Source: Paenibacillus sp. FSL R7-0273 (GTDB taxonomy: Bacteria > Bacillota > Bacilli > Paenibacillales > Paenibacillaceae). Taken from it: a stretch of 64,000 nucleotides of DNA. The stretch lies in assembly GCF_000758625.1 (NCBI RefSeq), contig NZ_CP009283.1:2367501-2431500 (forward strand), read 5' to 3'. Every line of letters begins with the position of its first letter. Within the stretch, counting starts at the first letter, position 1. Made by a program: the position numbers and the translations under genes. Of the stretch, positions 44,745 through 53,114 are shown one piece after another. The notes under the pieces were generated by a model that saw only the letters and a list, made by a program, of their open reading frames with translations, was not told where the DNA came from and did no database searches.

Positions 44745-45404
44745 ATGATTCGCAGAAAAGAATTCGACAAAGATCTTGAAGAGCTGCGCAGCCTGCTGCA
44801 GCAAATGGGCGAACACGTAAATGATGCACTGGAAGGTGCGATTGTTGCCTTGCAGACGCTTGACATTGTACGCGCACAGGAAATTGTAAAGGCGGATTTG
44901 CGCCTCAATGCGATGGAAGACCGGATTATGGAAATCGGTTCACGTCTGATTATTACCCAGCAGCCTGTAGCCAAGGATCTGCGCCGCATTATTGTTGCGT
45001 TCAAAATTTCCAGTGACCTTGAGCGTATGGGCGATCTGGCACTGGATGTGGCAAAGGTAACGATGCGTATCCAGGGGCAGACACTGATTAAGCCGCTGGT
45101 TGATATTCCGCGCATGGCTGAGATTGTATCCGTGATGATTACCGAAGCGATCCAATCCTACCTGGATGAGAATACCGATCTGGCATACAAAATGGCCCAG
45201 GATGACGATCAGGTAGACGGGCTGTACAGTTCAACCATTAATGAGCTGTATGCTTACATGGTTGAGAAACCGGAATCCCTGAACCAGGCTATGCTGCTGA
45301 CGCTGGTGGGCCGCTATATCGAGCGGATTGCCGATCATGCGACCAACATCGGTGAGAGCGTAGTGTATCTGGTAACGGGTAAGCGCCCGGATTTGAATCA
45401 GTAG
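44745..45404 (+). CDS. phoU: Phosphate signalling protein PhoU
   Basis: A 219-aa PhoU made of two three-helix repeats (about 5-105 and 120-210) with the conserved ISSDLERMGDLALDVAK and YIERIADHATNIGESV metal-binding motifs. PhoU restrains PhoR and the Pst transporter when phosphate is plentiful. The start at 44745 follows GAGGAGG by 12 bases, and the gene sits 68 bases after pstB, so the two are probably co-transcribed from the Pho promoter. Confidence 0.94.
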   Translation: MIRRKEFDKDLEELRSLLQQMGEHVNDALEGAIVALQTLDIVRAQEIVKADLRLNAMEDRIMEIGSRLIITQQPVAKDLRRIIVAFKISSDLERMGDLALDVAKVTMRIQGQTLIKPLVDIPRMAEIVSVMITEAIQSYLDENTDLAYKMAQDDDQVDGLYSSTINELYAYMVEKPESLNQAMLLTLVGRYIERIADHATNIGESVVYLVTGKRPDLNQ

Positions 45405-45420
45405 AACGAAGCAGTACCGT

Positions 45421-45456
45421 AACAGCACCCGCCTAAGGCGGGCTGCTGTTTTTTTG
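45421..45456 (+). terminator. Terminator of pstB-phoU
   Basis: AACAGCACCCGCC and GGCGGGCTGCTGTT form the stem around TAA, with a T run. Confidence 0.86.
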
Positions 45457-45620
45457 TTGTCATCGCAGGGTTTACGGTTTCAAGCTGGTGAAGTTTGGCA
45501 ATCCTGCATTCCATGCGGGATTATGCTTAGCTGCAGCGTAAATCGTGCGCTTTGGTTCATTTTGGTGCAGGGCGTATGGTAAGATGTAAAGAGTAAGCAA
45601 GAAAAAGGCGAGGTGCTACA

Positions 45621-48281
45621 GTGGACAAGTTGATACTTATAGACGGAAACAACATTATTTACCGCGCGTTTTTTGCGATGCCGCCGCTGACGAATACAGC
45701 CGGGCAGCAGACGAACGCCGTATACGGCTTTACAACCATGCTGCTGCGTTTAATTGAAGAACATAAACCAAGCCATATGATTGTTGCATTTGATGCAGGG
45801 AAGATTACGTTCCGGCATGAAGGCTATGAGGATTATAAGGGCGGACGGCAGAAAACGCCGCCGGAGCTGTCCGAACAGTTCCCATTATTGAAAGGCTTGC
45901 TGCGTGACCTGGGTGTGCCGCAGTTTGAGATCAACGGATATGAAGCAGACGATATTATCGGAAGTATTTCCCGCGAGGCCGATGCTGCCGGGCGTGAAGT
46001 GATGATCGTATCCGGGGATAAGGACATGCTGCAGCTGGCTTCGGAGCATACGACCATAGCGCTGGTGCGTAAAGGCGTAACTGAAGTGGAGCTGTACGGG
46101 CCGGAGCAGATCCGTGAGAAATACGATTTGACGCCTGAACAGATTATTGACCTCAAGGGTCTTATGGGCGATGCGAGTGATAATATTCCAGGGGTACCTG
46201 GAGTAGGTGAGAAAACAGCGCTTAAGCTGCTGCACCAGTTCGGCTCGGTAGAAGGCGTTCTGGCCGGAACCGGTGAGCTTAAGGGGAAGATGAAAGAGAA
46301 GCTGGAGGAGCATGCGGACAGCGCAGTTATGAGTAAAAAGCTGGCGACGATCTACCGTGAGGTTCCGCTGGAGCATGCCTGGGAGGATATGTCCTTTACT
46401 GGGATTAACCGGGATACGGCCGGGCCTGCACTGGCGAAGCTGGAGTTCAAATCTCTTCTGGAGCGTCTGTCGCTGAGTGCGCATTCCGGATCATCGGATG
46501 AATCAGCAGCAGTTGAAGCTGCAGAGCTGGATATCACAATCGCCGGTGAGGCTGATCTGGAAGCGCTGATTGCCGCACTCCCGGAGATTTCAGCCCTGCA
46601 TGTCGAGACAAACGGGGAGAACCCGCACCGGTCCGAGGTAATCGGTCTAGGCCTCTCTTCATCTGAGCGCCATTACTTCGTGCCGTTTGCCCTGCTGCAG
46701 AGCCCGGCGGCAGCACCGCTGCGGGACTGGCTGGGAGACAGCAATGCGCCGAAGAGCGGTTATGACCTGCACCGCGCAGATCTGGCATTACACTGGCAGG
46801 GGATCGCTTTTGCCGGGGCCGCTAATGATGTGCAGCTTGCCGCTTACCTGCTTGACCCGACGGAAACGAACCAGAACCTGAATGATCTCACCTCCAAATA
46901 CGGGCTGCCCCGCCTGTCACCGGACGAAGATATTTTCGGCAAAGGTGCCAAATACAAAATTCCGGAGCTTGAAATTCTGGGCAACCATGTAGCCCGCAAA
47001 AGCGCGACTGTACTCGGTATTGTGGCTAAACAGCAGGAGGAGCTGCGTGAGACGGCAATGACCGGGTTGTTCGAGGATCTGGAAATGCCGCTGTCACGGA
47101 TTCTGGCTGATATGGAGAAGCAGGGGATTGCCGTCAACAAAGAGGAGCTTAAAGAGCTGGGTAAAGAATTCGAGGCGCAGATCGCATCGCTTGTAGCTGA
47201 GATTTATGAGATCTGCGGCACCGAGTTTAACCTCAACTCACCGAAGCAGCTCGGCGAAATCCTGTTTGTGAAGCTGGGATTGCCTGTGGTGAAGAAGACC
47301 AAGACAGGCTACTCTACAGATGCAGAGGTATTAGAGAAGCTGGCACCTTATCATGATGTTGTGCGCCTGATTCTGCAGTACCGTACAATTGCCAAGCTTC
47401 AATCCACCTATGTGGAGGGACTGCTCAAGGAAATTTCGGAACAGACTGGCAAGGTGCATACCTTCTACCGCCAAACCATTGCGGCTACTGGACGGCTTAG
47501 CAGCCAATTCCCTAACCTGCAGAATATCCCGATCCGGCTGGAGGAGGGCCGCAAGCTGCGGAAGATTTTTGTCCCGTCGGAACCAGGCTGGTCGATTCTG
47601 GCGGCAGACTATTCGCAGATTGAGCTGCGGGTGCTGGCCCATATTTCCGGTGATGAGCGGATGAAGGAAGCTTTTCTGGAGGATATGGATATTCACACCA
47701 AGACAGCGATGGATGTATTCGGCGTAACAGCTGAGCAGGTGGACAGTAATATGCGCCGCTCCGCCAAGGCGGTTAACTTCGGGATTGTGTATGGCATCAG
47801 TGATTACGGATTGTCCCAGAACCTTAATATACCGCGTAAGGAAGCTGCCCAGTTTATTGAGCAGTATAAGGAAGTTTTCAACGGTGTCCGCCAGTATATG
47901 GTTGATATTGTGGTGGAAGCGCGCAAGCAGGGCTATGTTACGACGATGCTGGAACGCCGCCGCTATCTCCCTGAGATTAATGCCAGCAACTTCAACCTGC
48001 GTTCTTTTGCTGAACGTACGGCGATGAATACACCGATTCAGGGAACAGCAGCCGATATTATCAAGCTGGCTATGGTGCATATGGATAAAGCGCTGTTTGA
48101 ACGCGGACTGAAGAGCCGTATGCTGCTGCAGGTGCACGATGAGCTTGTGTTTGAGGTGCCGGAGGATGAGCTGGAGCTGATGAAGAAGCTGGTGCCTGAG
48201 GTTATGGCCGGAGCACTCGAGCTGTCTGTGCCGCTAAAGGCGGAGGTAAGTTATGGAAGTAACTGGTATGAGGCGAAATAG
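45621..48281 (+). CDS. polA: DNA polymerase I
   Basis: An 886-aa Pol I for repair and Okazaki-fragment maturation. The 5'-3' exonuclease domain opens it (LILIDGNNIIYRAFFAMP, DKDMLQL, LMGDASDNIPGVPGVGEKTA). The middle domain keeps the fold but not the proofreading residues: the DTE motif reads HVE (near residue 324). The polymerase part has DYSQIELRVLAHIS, RRSAKAVNFGIVYGIS and VHDEL. GTG start, 5 bases after GAGGTG. Confidence 0.97.
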   Translation: MDKLILIDGNNIIYRAFFAMPPLTNTAGQQTNAVYGFTTMLLRLIEEHKPSHMIVAFDAGKITFRHEGYEDYKGGRQKTPPELSEQFPLLKGLLRDLGVPQFEINGYEADDIIGSISREADAAGREVMIVSGDKDMLQLASEHTTIALVRKGVTEVELYGPEQIREKYDLTPEQIIDLKGLMGDASDNIPGVPGVGEKTALKLLHQFGSVEGVLAGTGELKGKMKEKLEEHADSAVMSKKLATIYREVPLEHAWEDMSFTGINRDTAGPALAKLEFKSLLERLSLSAHSGSSDESAAVEAAELDITIAGEADLEALIAALPEISALHVETNGENPHRSEVIGLGLSSSERHYFVPFALLQSPAAAPLRDWLGDSNAPKSGYDLHRADLALHWQGIAFAGAANDVQLAAYLLDPTETNQNLNDLTSKYGLPRLSPDEDIFGKGAKYKIPELEILGNHVARKSATVLGIVAKQQEELRETAMTGLFEDLEMPLSRILADMEKQGIAVNKEELKELGKEFEAQIASLVAEIYEICGTEFNLNSPKQLGEILFVKLGLPVVKKTKTGYSTDAEVLEKLAPYHDVVRLILQYRTIAKLQSTYVEGLLKEISEQTGKVHTFYRQTIAATGRLSSQFPNLQNIPIRLEEGRKLRKIFVPSEPGWSILAADYSQIELRVLAHISGDERMKEAFLEDMDIHTKTAMDVFGVTAEQVDSNMRRSAKAVNFGIVYGISDYGLSQNLNIPRKEAAQFIEQYKEVFNGVRQYMVDIVVEARKQGYVTTMLERRRYLPEINASNFNLRSFAERTAMNTPIQGTAADIIKLAMVHMDKALFERGLKSRMLLQVHDELVFEVPEDELELMKKLVPEVMAGALELSVPLKAEVSYGSNWYEAK

Positions 48282-48332
48282 ACTCCCCGCTGCTTGTCTA
48301 TATCCGTTATAATGGTGTAGAGGTGAGTCATT

Positions 48333-49205
48333 ATGCCGGAATTACCGGAAGTAGAAACAGTCAGAAGAACACTTAATGAATTAATTACAGGCAAGCAGAT
48401 AGAGCACGTCACCGTCCGGCTTCCGCGGATTATCCAGCGTCCGGACGATACCCAGGCCTTTGCCAACATGCTGGCAGGCCATAGCATTGTTACGGTTGAG
48501 CGCAGGGGCAAGTTCCTGCGGTTTGTGCTGGACGGACTCGTTATGGTCTCCCATCTGCGGATGGAGGGCCGTTACGGCCTGTACAGCCAGGATGAGCTGC
48601 TGGACAAGCATACTCATGTTATTTTCCATTTCACCGACGGGACCGAGCTGCGCTACACGGACGTACGCCAGTTCGGGACTATGCATCTGTTTGATCCCGG
48701 TGAGGATCTGCTGCTGAAGCCGCTGAACAAGCTGGGCCAGGAGCCGCTGGATGCTTCTTTTACGCCCGGGCGGTTTAAGGAAATTGTCGGAGGCCGGAAT
48801 ACTAAGATCAAGCCCCTGCTGCTGAATCAGGAATACATTGTCGGCATCGGTAATATCTATGTAGATGAGGCTCTGCACCGTGCAGGGATTCACCCTGAGG
48901 AGACGGCAAAGTCGCTTTCGGACGGGCAGCTGAACCGGCTGCATAGTGCGATCGTAACAACGCTGACTGATGCCGTGAACGCTGGAGGCTCATCGGTCAA
49001 ATCGTATGTCAACGGCCAGGGTGAGTGCGGCAGCTACCAGCAGCAGCATCTCATTTACGGCCGTAAGGATCAGCCCTGCAGAACCTGCGGCACCCTGATC
49101 GAGAAAAGCGTCGTAGGCGGACGGGGCACCCACATCTGCCCGAATTGCCAGCCTTTAACCGTTGTTATAAGCAATAGATTGAATTCAGTTTCGTCTGATT
49201 CGTGA
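48333..49205 (+). CDS. mutM: Formamidopyrimidine-DNA glycosylase (Fpg/MutM)
   Basis: A 290-aa bifunctional glycosylase/AP lyase that removes 8-oxoguanine. MPELPEVETV supplies the catalytic Pro and Glu after Met removal; the conserved Lys is in RRGKFLRF; NIYVDEALHRAGIHP gives the helix-two-turn-helix; the zinc finger is C-x2-C (CRTC) and C-x2-C (CPNC) at 249-273. About 15 extra residues follow the zinc finger compared with B. subtilis. 50 bases after polA, as in Bacillus. Confidence 0.95.
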   Translation: MPELPEVETVRRTLNELITGKQIEHVTVRLPRIIQRPDDTQAFANMLAGHSIVTVERRGKFLRFVLDGLVMVSHLRMEGRYGLYSQDELLDKHTHVIFHFTDGTELRYTDVRQFGTMHLFDPGEDLLLKPLNKLGQEPLDASFTPGRFKEIVGGRNTKIKPLLLNQEYIVGIGNIYVDEALHRAGIHPEETAKSLSDGQLNRLHSAIVTTLTDAVNAGGSSVKSYVNGQGECGSYQQQHLIYGRKDQPCRTCGTLIEKSVVGGRGTHICPNCQPLTVVISNRLNSVSSDS

Positions 49206-49358
49206 TTAAAATGCACCGGAGCTACCCGGACTGACGCAATTGCCCAGGAACCGACTGCCGGTCCCGCCCATATACTGTGTGAAGAACGCTGAAACAAGCA
49301 AACGGAGCCGGACGGATTCATCCTCCGGACTTCCGTTTCTTCACGGGAGGGATTGCGG

Positions 49359-50108
49359 GTGATCAGCCCATTATTTTCACTGCTGCTGCTGGCTTTTGCG
49401 CTTAGTCTGGACGGTTTTGGTGTAGGCATTACATATGGTTTACGTAAAATGAAAATTCCGCTGCTCTCCATTCTGATTATCTCACTCTGCTCGGGCATTG
49501 TCATATGTGTCTCGATGCAGGTCGGTGTACTATTAGCCAAGGTTGTCTCCCCGGATGCCGCCTCCATTATTGGAGCGGTTATTCTCGTCTTAATGGGCTG
49601 CTGGTCACTGATTCAGATGCTGACTCAGAAGGAGAAAAGTCCGCACGAAGAGGAACACAAAGGGGCATCTGTGAGAACGGAAGCGGCTGCCCAGGCCGGT
49701 TCAGAGACCGAAACTGCAGGGTTTACAGAGCTGTCTCAGGACTCCGGAAAAGCCGGCCCGCAGAAGTCTGCTGTTTTCTCGCTGGAGCTGCGGCATCTGG
49801 GTGTGGTCATCCAGATTCTGCGTACGCCGTCTTCCGCGGATATGGATGATTCGGGCAGTATCTCCTCTATGGAAGCGATGATTCTGGGGATTGCACTGTC
49901 GCTGGATGCGTTTGGCGCGGGACTTGGTGCTGCGCTGCTTGGTTTCAGCCCGGTGTGGACCTCGCTGATGATTGCCCTGTTTAGCGGAACCTTTCTACTG
50001 CTCGGAATGAAAACCGGCCTAAAGCTGTCCGGAAGCTTCTGGATGAAGCATGCTGCCGCTCTGCCCGCGTTATTATTAATTGCTATGGGAATAATGAAGC
50101 TGTTATGA
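49359..50108 (+). CDS. ytaF: YtaF sporulation membrane protein
   Basis: A 249-aa membrane protein of the YtaF/MntP-like family, with two repeats of a helix carrying an Asp inside the membrane (ALSLDGFGVGITYG and ALSLDAFGAGLGAALLG). The central cytoplasmic loop (about 88-145) is longer than usual and rich in Ser, Glu and Ala. The start is GTG at 49359, with GGAGGG 7 bases upstream; TTG two codons earlier is less likely. It sits between mutM and coaE as in B. subtilis. Confidence 0.85.
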   Translation: MISPLFSLLLLAFALSLDGFGVGITYGLRKMKIPLLSILIISLCSGIVICVSMQVGVLLAKVVSPDAASIIGAVILVLMGCWSLIQMLTQKEKSPHEEEHKGASVRTEAAAQAGSETETAGFTELSQDSGKAGPQKSAVFSLELRHLGVVIQILRTPSSADMDDSGSISSMEAMILGIALSLDAFGAGLGAALLGFSPVWTSLMIALFSGTFLLLGMKTGLKLSGSFWMKHAAALPALLLIAMGIMKLL

Positions 50109-50117
50109 GGTGAGTAC

Positions 50118-50714
50118 ATGATTATGGGCTTAACCGGAGGCATTGCATCCGGAAAAAGCACCGTCTCCGCATTGTTTATGCAAAAAGGAGCACGACTCGT
50201 CGATGCTGATGTTATCGCAAGAGGGGTCATGCTCCCGGGACATCCCGTGCTGGCTGCTGCTGTAGAGCATTTCGGCCAAGGAATACTGCTGCCTGACGGC
50301 ACACTGAACCGGGCTGCGCTGGGGGAAATCGTCTTCAGCGACCCTGCTGCCCTGCAGGCGTTGAACAGCCTGACACACCCGGCGATCCGCCAGGAAATCA
50401 AGGACCAGATGTATGCACTGGAAGAGGAAGATGCGCAGCGACTGATTGTTGTGGATATTCCGTTATTGTATGAATCCAAGCTGGACAGCCTATTCGATAA
50501 GGTTATGGTCGTGTATGTGCCCCGTGAGGTGCAGCTGGCCCGCTTAATGGAGCGTAACGGTCTTGGTCCCGAACAGGCTGCAGCCAGGCTGGACGCCCAG
50601 ATGGACATTGAAGAGAAGCGCAGGAGAGCAGATTATATCATTGATAACAGCGGTGAGCTTGCAGAGACTGAGCAGCAGGTTGCCGTTATGTGGGACAGGC
50701 TGGGGTTATTATGA
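50118..50714 (+). CDS. coaE: Dephospho-CoA kinase
   Basis: A 198-aa kinase for the last step of coenzyme A synthesis. P-loop GGIASGKST (about 7-15), VDADVIARGV, DIPLLYES and the lid QLARLMERNG are present. ATG follows GAGGTG by 5 bases. Its stop overlaps the start of the next gene by four bases. Confidence 0.95.
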   Translation: MIMGLTGGIASGKSTVSALFMQKGARLVDADVIARGVMLPGHPVLAAAVEHFGQGILLPDGTLNRAALGEIVFSDPAALQALNSLTHPAIRQEIKDQMYALEEEDAQRLIVVDIPLLYESKLDSLFDKVMVVYVPREVQLARLMERNGLGPEQAAARLDAQMDIEEKRRRADYIIDNSGELAETEQQVAVMWDRLGLL

Positions 50715-51274
50715 GCTGGCTGCGTAAAAAAAGAGTGCTGCTCCTGCTGTTCATCGGCTTTACCGCCATTCTGTTTCTCGGCACCAACTGGATGTCCTGG
50801 TTTTATCCAATCCATTATAAAGACGAAATCCGTAAGCACAGCAGCACGTATGAGACTGATCCTTTCCTGGTTGCGGCCATTATCCGCGTAGAGACCAATT
50901 TTAAGACAGGGCGTGAGTCCAAAAAAGGTGCTCTCGGACTAATGCAGCTAATGCCGGACACCGCCAAATGGGCACTCGAAATGGCCAAGCTGCCTGACGT
51001 TTCCCTGGATGAGCTTAAAGAGGAGCCGTCGGAGAATATTGAGCTGGGCACCTGGTATCTCTCCTCGCTGTCCCGTCAGTTTGACGGTAACCGTACAGCG
51101 GTTATTGCCGCCTACAACGCCGGACCCGGTAAGGTGCAGAGCTGGCTTGATGAGGGGAAATGGGACGGCACAGAGGCGGCGGTCAAGAATATCCCGTTTG
51201 GGGAGACCAGACACTACGTGCAGCGCGTGATTTATTATTATAATCAGTACACGGAGATTTACAGTGAATTTTAA
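50711..51274 (+). CDS. Membrane-anchored lytic transglycosylase (SLT domain)
   Basis: A 187-aa protein with an N-terminal anchor helix (about 8-26) and a Slt-type domain that cleaves the MurNAc-GlcNAc bond of peptidoglycan. The catalytic Glu is in IIRVETNFKTG, followed by KKGALGLMQLMPDTA and the AAYNAGPGKVQSWL block, which fix the family. The start overlaps the coaE stop (ATGA), so translation is coupled; coaE followed by this gene is common in Bacillales. Confidence 0.9.
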   Translation: MSWLRKKRVLLLLFIGFTAILFLGTNWMSWFYPIHYKDEIRKHSSTYETDPFLVAAIIRVETNFKTGRESKKGALGLMQLMPDTAKWALEMAKLPDVSLDELKEEPSENIELGTWYLSSLSRQFDGNRTAVIAAYNAGPGKVQSWLDEGKWDGTEAAVKNIPFGETRHYVQRVIYYYNQYTEIYSEF

Positions 51275-51285
51275 GCCTGTGCTAT

Positions 51286-51328
51286 GTAAAAAGAAGTATT
51301 AAATGGCATCAGCCATTTAATACTTCTT
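51286..51328. terminator. Two-way terminator between the transglycosylase and SASP genes
   Basis: A perfect 17-bp stem, AAGAAGTATTAAATGGC and GCCATTTAATACTTCTT around ATCA. The longer T run is on the minus strand, favouring the SASP gene. Confidence 0.78.
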
Positions 51329-51349
51329 AGGCAAGCTTATGGGGACAGG

Positions 51350-51568
51350 TTATTTGTATTGACCTGCCAGGGATTGCTCAGCGATCGTTACAAGACGTTT
51401 AGTGATGTAACCACCGATCGAACCGTTTTCGTAAGAAGTTTTATTGCCTTGGTATCCGTCTGGGGAAAGAGTGATACCCAATTCTTGGGCAACTTCATAT
51501 TTCAGTTGTTCCAAGGCACCACGTGAGTTGGAGACTACCAGGTTGTTGCTGTTGTTGTTTTGGCTCAT
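51350..51568 (-). CDS. Alpha/beta-type small acid-soluble spore protein
   Basis: A 72-aa spore DNA-binding protein. The GPR protease site lies in KYEVAQELG, and GNKTSYENGSIGGYITKRLVTIAEQ is the conserved DNA-binding half. Such proteins coat spore DNA and protect it from UV and heat. RBS TAGGAGG is 7 bases upstream; a sigma-G-like promoter lies before it. Confidence 0.95.
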   Translation of the reverse strand: MSQNNNSNNLVVSNSRGALEQLKYEVAQELGITLSPDGYQGNKTSYENGSIGGYITKRLVTIAEQSLAGQYK

Positions 51569-51598
51569 TTCTGTTCACCTCCTATCGGTTGGTAACTG

Positions 51599-51628
51599 TA
51601 TTATGTGCCGGACTCGCCAGATTCATAA
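51599..51628 (-). promoter_or_regulatory. Sigma-G-like promoter of the SASP gene
   Basis: On the minus strand TTATG and CATAATA are 18 bases apart. This fits the sigma-G pattern (GHATR, 18 bases, CATNHTA) with one departure in the first base of the -35, in agreement with forespore expression of this family. Confidence 0.55.
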
Positions 51629-51731
51629 CAAGAGAAAAACGGTGTTTTCTGGAAATAAATTTCACCCGTCCAAAAAGGGCTAAGGAGATCAGCGAAGACT
51701 AATATTACAGTAAAAGGAGTGGCCTAAGCTT

Positions 51732-52208
51732 ATGAAATGCCCATACTGCGATCATACCAATACCAAGGTGCTTGACTCGCGTCCGGCCAATGAGAATAAA
51801 TCGATCCGCCGCAGGCGTGAATGCGAGCGCTGCAGCAAGCGCTTTACTACATTCGAGATGATTGAGGAAACTCCGCTGATCGTTATCAAGAAGGGCGGCA
51901 GCCGTGAAGAATTCAGCCGGGACAAAATCCTCCGCGGCCTGATCCGCGCCTGTGAGAAGCGTCCTGTATCTGTGGAGCGCCTGGAGGCCATCGTTTCTGA
52001 GGTGGAAAAGACGCTTCGCGGTATCGCCCTGGCTGAGATCGAAAGCCGCCAGATCGGCGAGCTGGTGATGGAGCAGCTGTATCCGGTAGACGAAGTGGCC
52101 TACGTCCGTTTTGCCTCAGTATACCGCCAGTTCAAGGACATCAATATGTTCATGAAGGAACTGAAGGGTCTGCTGTCCAAAGATGATGGAGAACTGGAGG
52201 GGCTATAG
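51732..52208 (+). CDS. nrdR: Transcriptional repressor NrdR
   Basis: A 158-aa NrdR, which represses ribonucleotide reductase genes according to ATP/dATP. The zinc ribbon C-x2-C (CPYC, residues 3-6) and C-x2-C (CERC, 31-34) is followed by an ATP-cone domain (about 46-140; [21 protein letters not shown]). In B. subtilis it lies ahead of dnaB and dnaI; here the conserved order stops and a tRNA region begins. Confidence 0.95.
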   Translation: MKCPYCDHTNTKVLDSRPANENKSIRRRRECERCSKRFTTFEMIEETPLIVIKKGGSREEFSRDKILRGLIRACEKRPVSVERLEAIVSEVEKTLRGIALAEIESRQIGELVMEQLYPVDEVAYVRFASVYRQFKDINMFMKELKGLLSKDDGELEGL

Positions 52209-52322
52209 ACAGGCTGCAGCACCTGTGCCCAACTTAGGCTCGGTTTGATGTAGAGCTTAGCAGCATAGGTGCTGTAGCGGGTCCTCCGGATTTGAAGCAT
52301 TTAAACTTTTTTAATTAAAGTG

Positions 52323-52351
52323 TTGACATGAGGAATGGATTTCTGTATTAT
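52323..52351 (+). promoter_or_regulatory. Strong promoter of the tRNA-Ala/tRNA-Lys unit
   Basis: TTGACA and TATTAT are spaced by 17 bases, about 100 bases before the first tRNA. Confidence 0.8.
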
Positions 52352-52450
52352 ATAGAAGTCGGCTACGAAATAATAAATAACACGACGAAGTGAGCTTGTT
52401 GCTCACACAAGAATTTAGAATACATAATGTAATTCTAAAATGGTTAACTT

Positions 52451-52526
52451 GGGGCCATAGCTCAGCTGGGAGAGCGCATCGCTGGCAGCGATGAGGTCAG
52501 GGGTTCGATCCCCCTTGGCTCCACCA
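52451..52526 (+). tRNA. tRNA-Ala (GGC)
   Basis: A full cloverleaf: acceptor GGGGCCA paired with TGGCTCC, D arm GCTC/GAGC, anticodon loop CTGGCAG with anticodon GGC, T arm AGGGG-TTCGATC-CCCCT, and an encoded CCA end. Confidence 0.96.
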
Positions 52527-52542
52527 AATATCCTAATATTAT

Positions 52543-52615
52543 GGACTCTTAGCTCAGTTGGTAGAGCAGTAGACTCTTAATCTATTTGTCCAGGGTTCGA
52601 GCCCCTGAGAGTCCA
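52543..52615 (+). tRNA. tRNA-Lys (CTT), copy 1
   Basis: Acceptor GGACTCT pairs with AGAGTCC; the anticodon loop CTCTTAA gives anticodon CTT; the T arm is CAGGG-TTCGAGC-CCCTG. CCA is not encoded. An identical 73-base copy lies at 59210. Confidence 0.95.
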
Positions 52616-52625
52616 TCCTTGAAGA

Positions 52626-52649
52626 AACGGCAGAAATGCCGTTTTTTTT
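52626..52649 (+). terminator. Terminator of the tRNA unit
   Basis: AACGGCA and TGCCGTT around GAAA, with a T run; closely related to the terminator after the second tRNA-Lys. Confidence 0.85.
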
Positions 52650-52771
52650 GTTGTTTCTGGAATGTGATGCACACTGGGGCATGTAGCTGCTCTCCCAGTA
52701 TGTTGGAGCTCCCTGAAGTAGCGTTACTTCCTCGCGTACGATCGCCCCCCTCGCATACCATCTCTCCCTCG

Positions 52772-52956
52772 CTTACGGACCCTGCAGCCCTTATCTGCTC
52801 TATTTGGCTCATTCCTCGGAGCTAACGGACCGTACTGCACTTATTTGCCCTCAAGTAGCGGATTTGCACCCTAAAGTCATCCAATAACGGCATCTGAGTC
52901 CGTAAGCCGGGCAAATGGGCCAGATTGGCGAAAATAAGCGCATCTCAGTCCGCAAG
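52772..52956. repeat. Four degenerate 24-28-bp units, two in each orientation
   Basis: Within a 500-base gene-free stretch, units related to CTNACGGACY-N5-7-GC-N-CTTATTTGC occur forward at 52772-52798 and 52822-52849, and inverted at 52883-52906 and 52932-52956. Each pairs the CGGAC and TTAT elements at similar spacing. No ORF with a ribosome site spans them. Origin unknown. Confidence 0.6.
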
Positions 52957-52959
52957 GAG

Positions 52960-53110
52960 TCGCTTTCGGGACCCCATATTCAACGAAGTTGTCGTCATGG
53001 GGTTCCCTCATTTCTAACAACCTTACTCAGCGGCTATAACTTCGCACGGTACGAAAGGTAGAGCTGAGCGCCCCTGCTGCTGCTCCAGTGCCAGCGCTCC
53101 CTCACCATAT
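52960..53110. other. Gene-free remainder of the post-tRNA gap
   Basis: I see no ORF, RNA gene or terminator in this part; it leads to the stop of the minus-strand gene at 53115. Confidence 0.4.
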
Positions 53111-53114
53111 GGAC

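Noticed and set aside
52616..53110. Integrase, transposase or att-site direct repeat next to the tRNA genes
   Set aside because: No such ORF or short exact repeat could be found; only the two complete tRNA-Lys copies and the degenerate units are seen.
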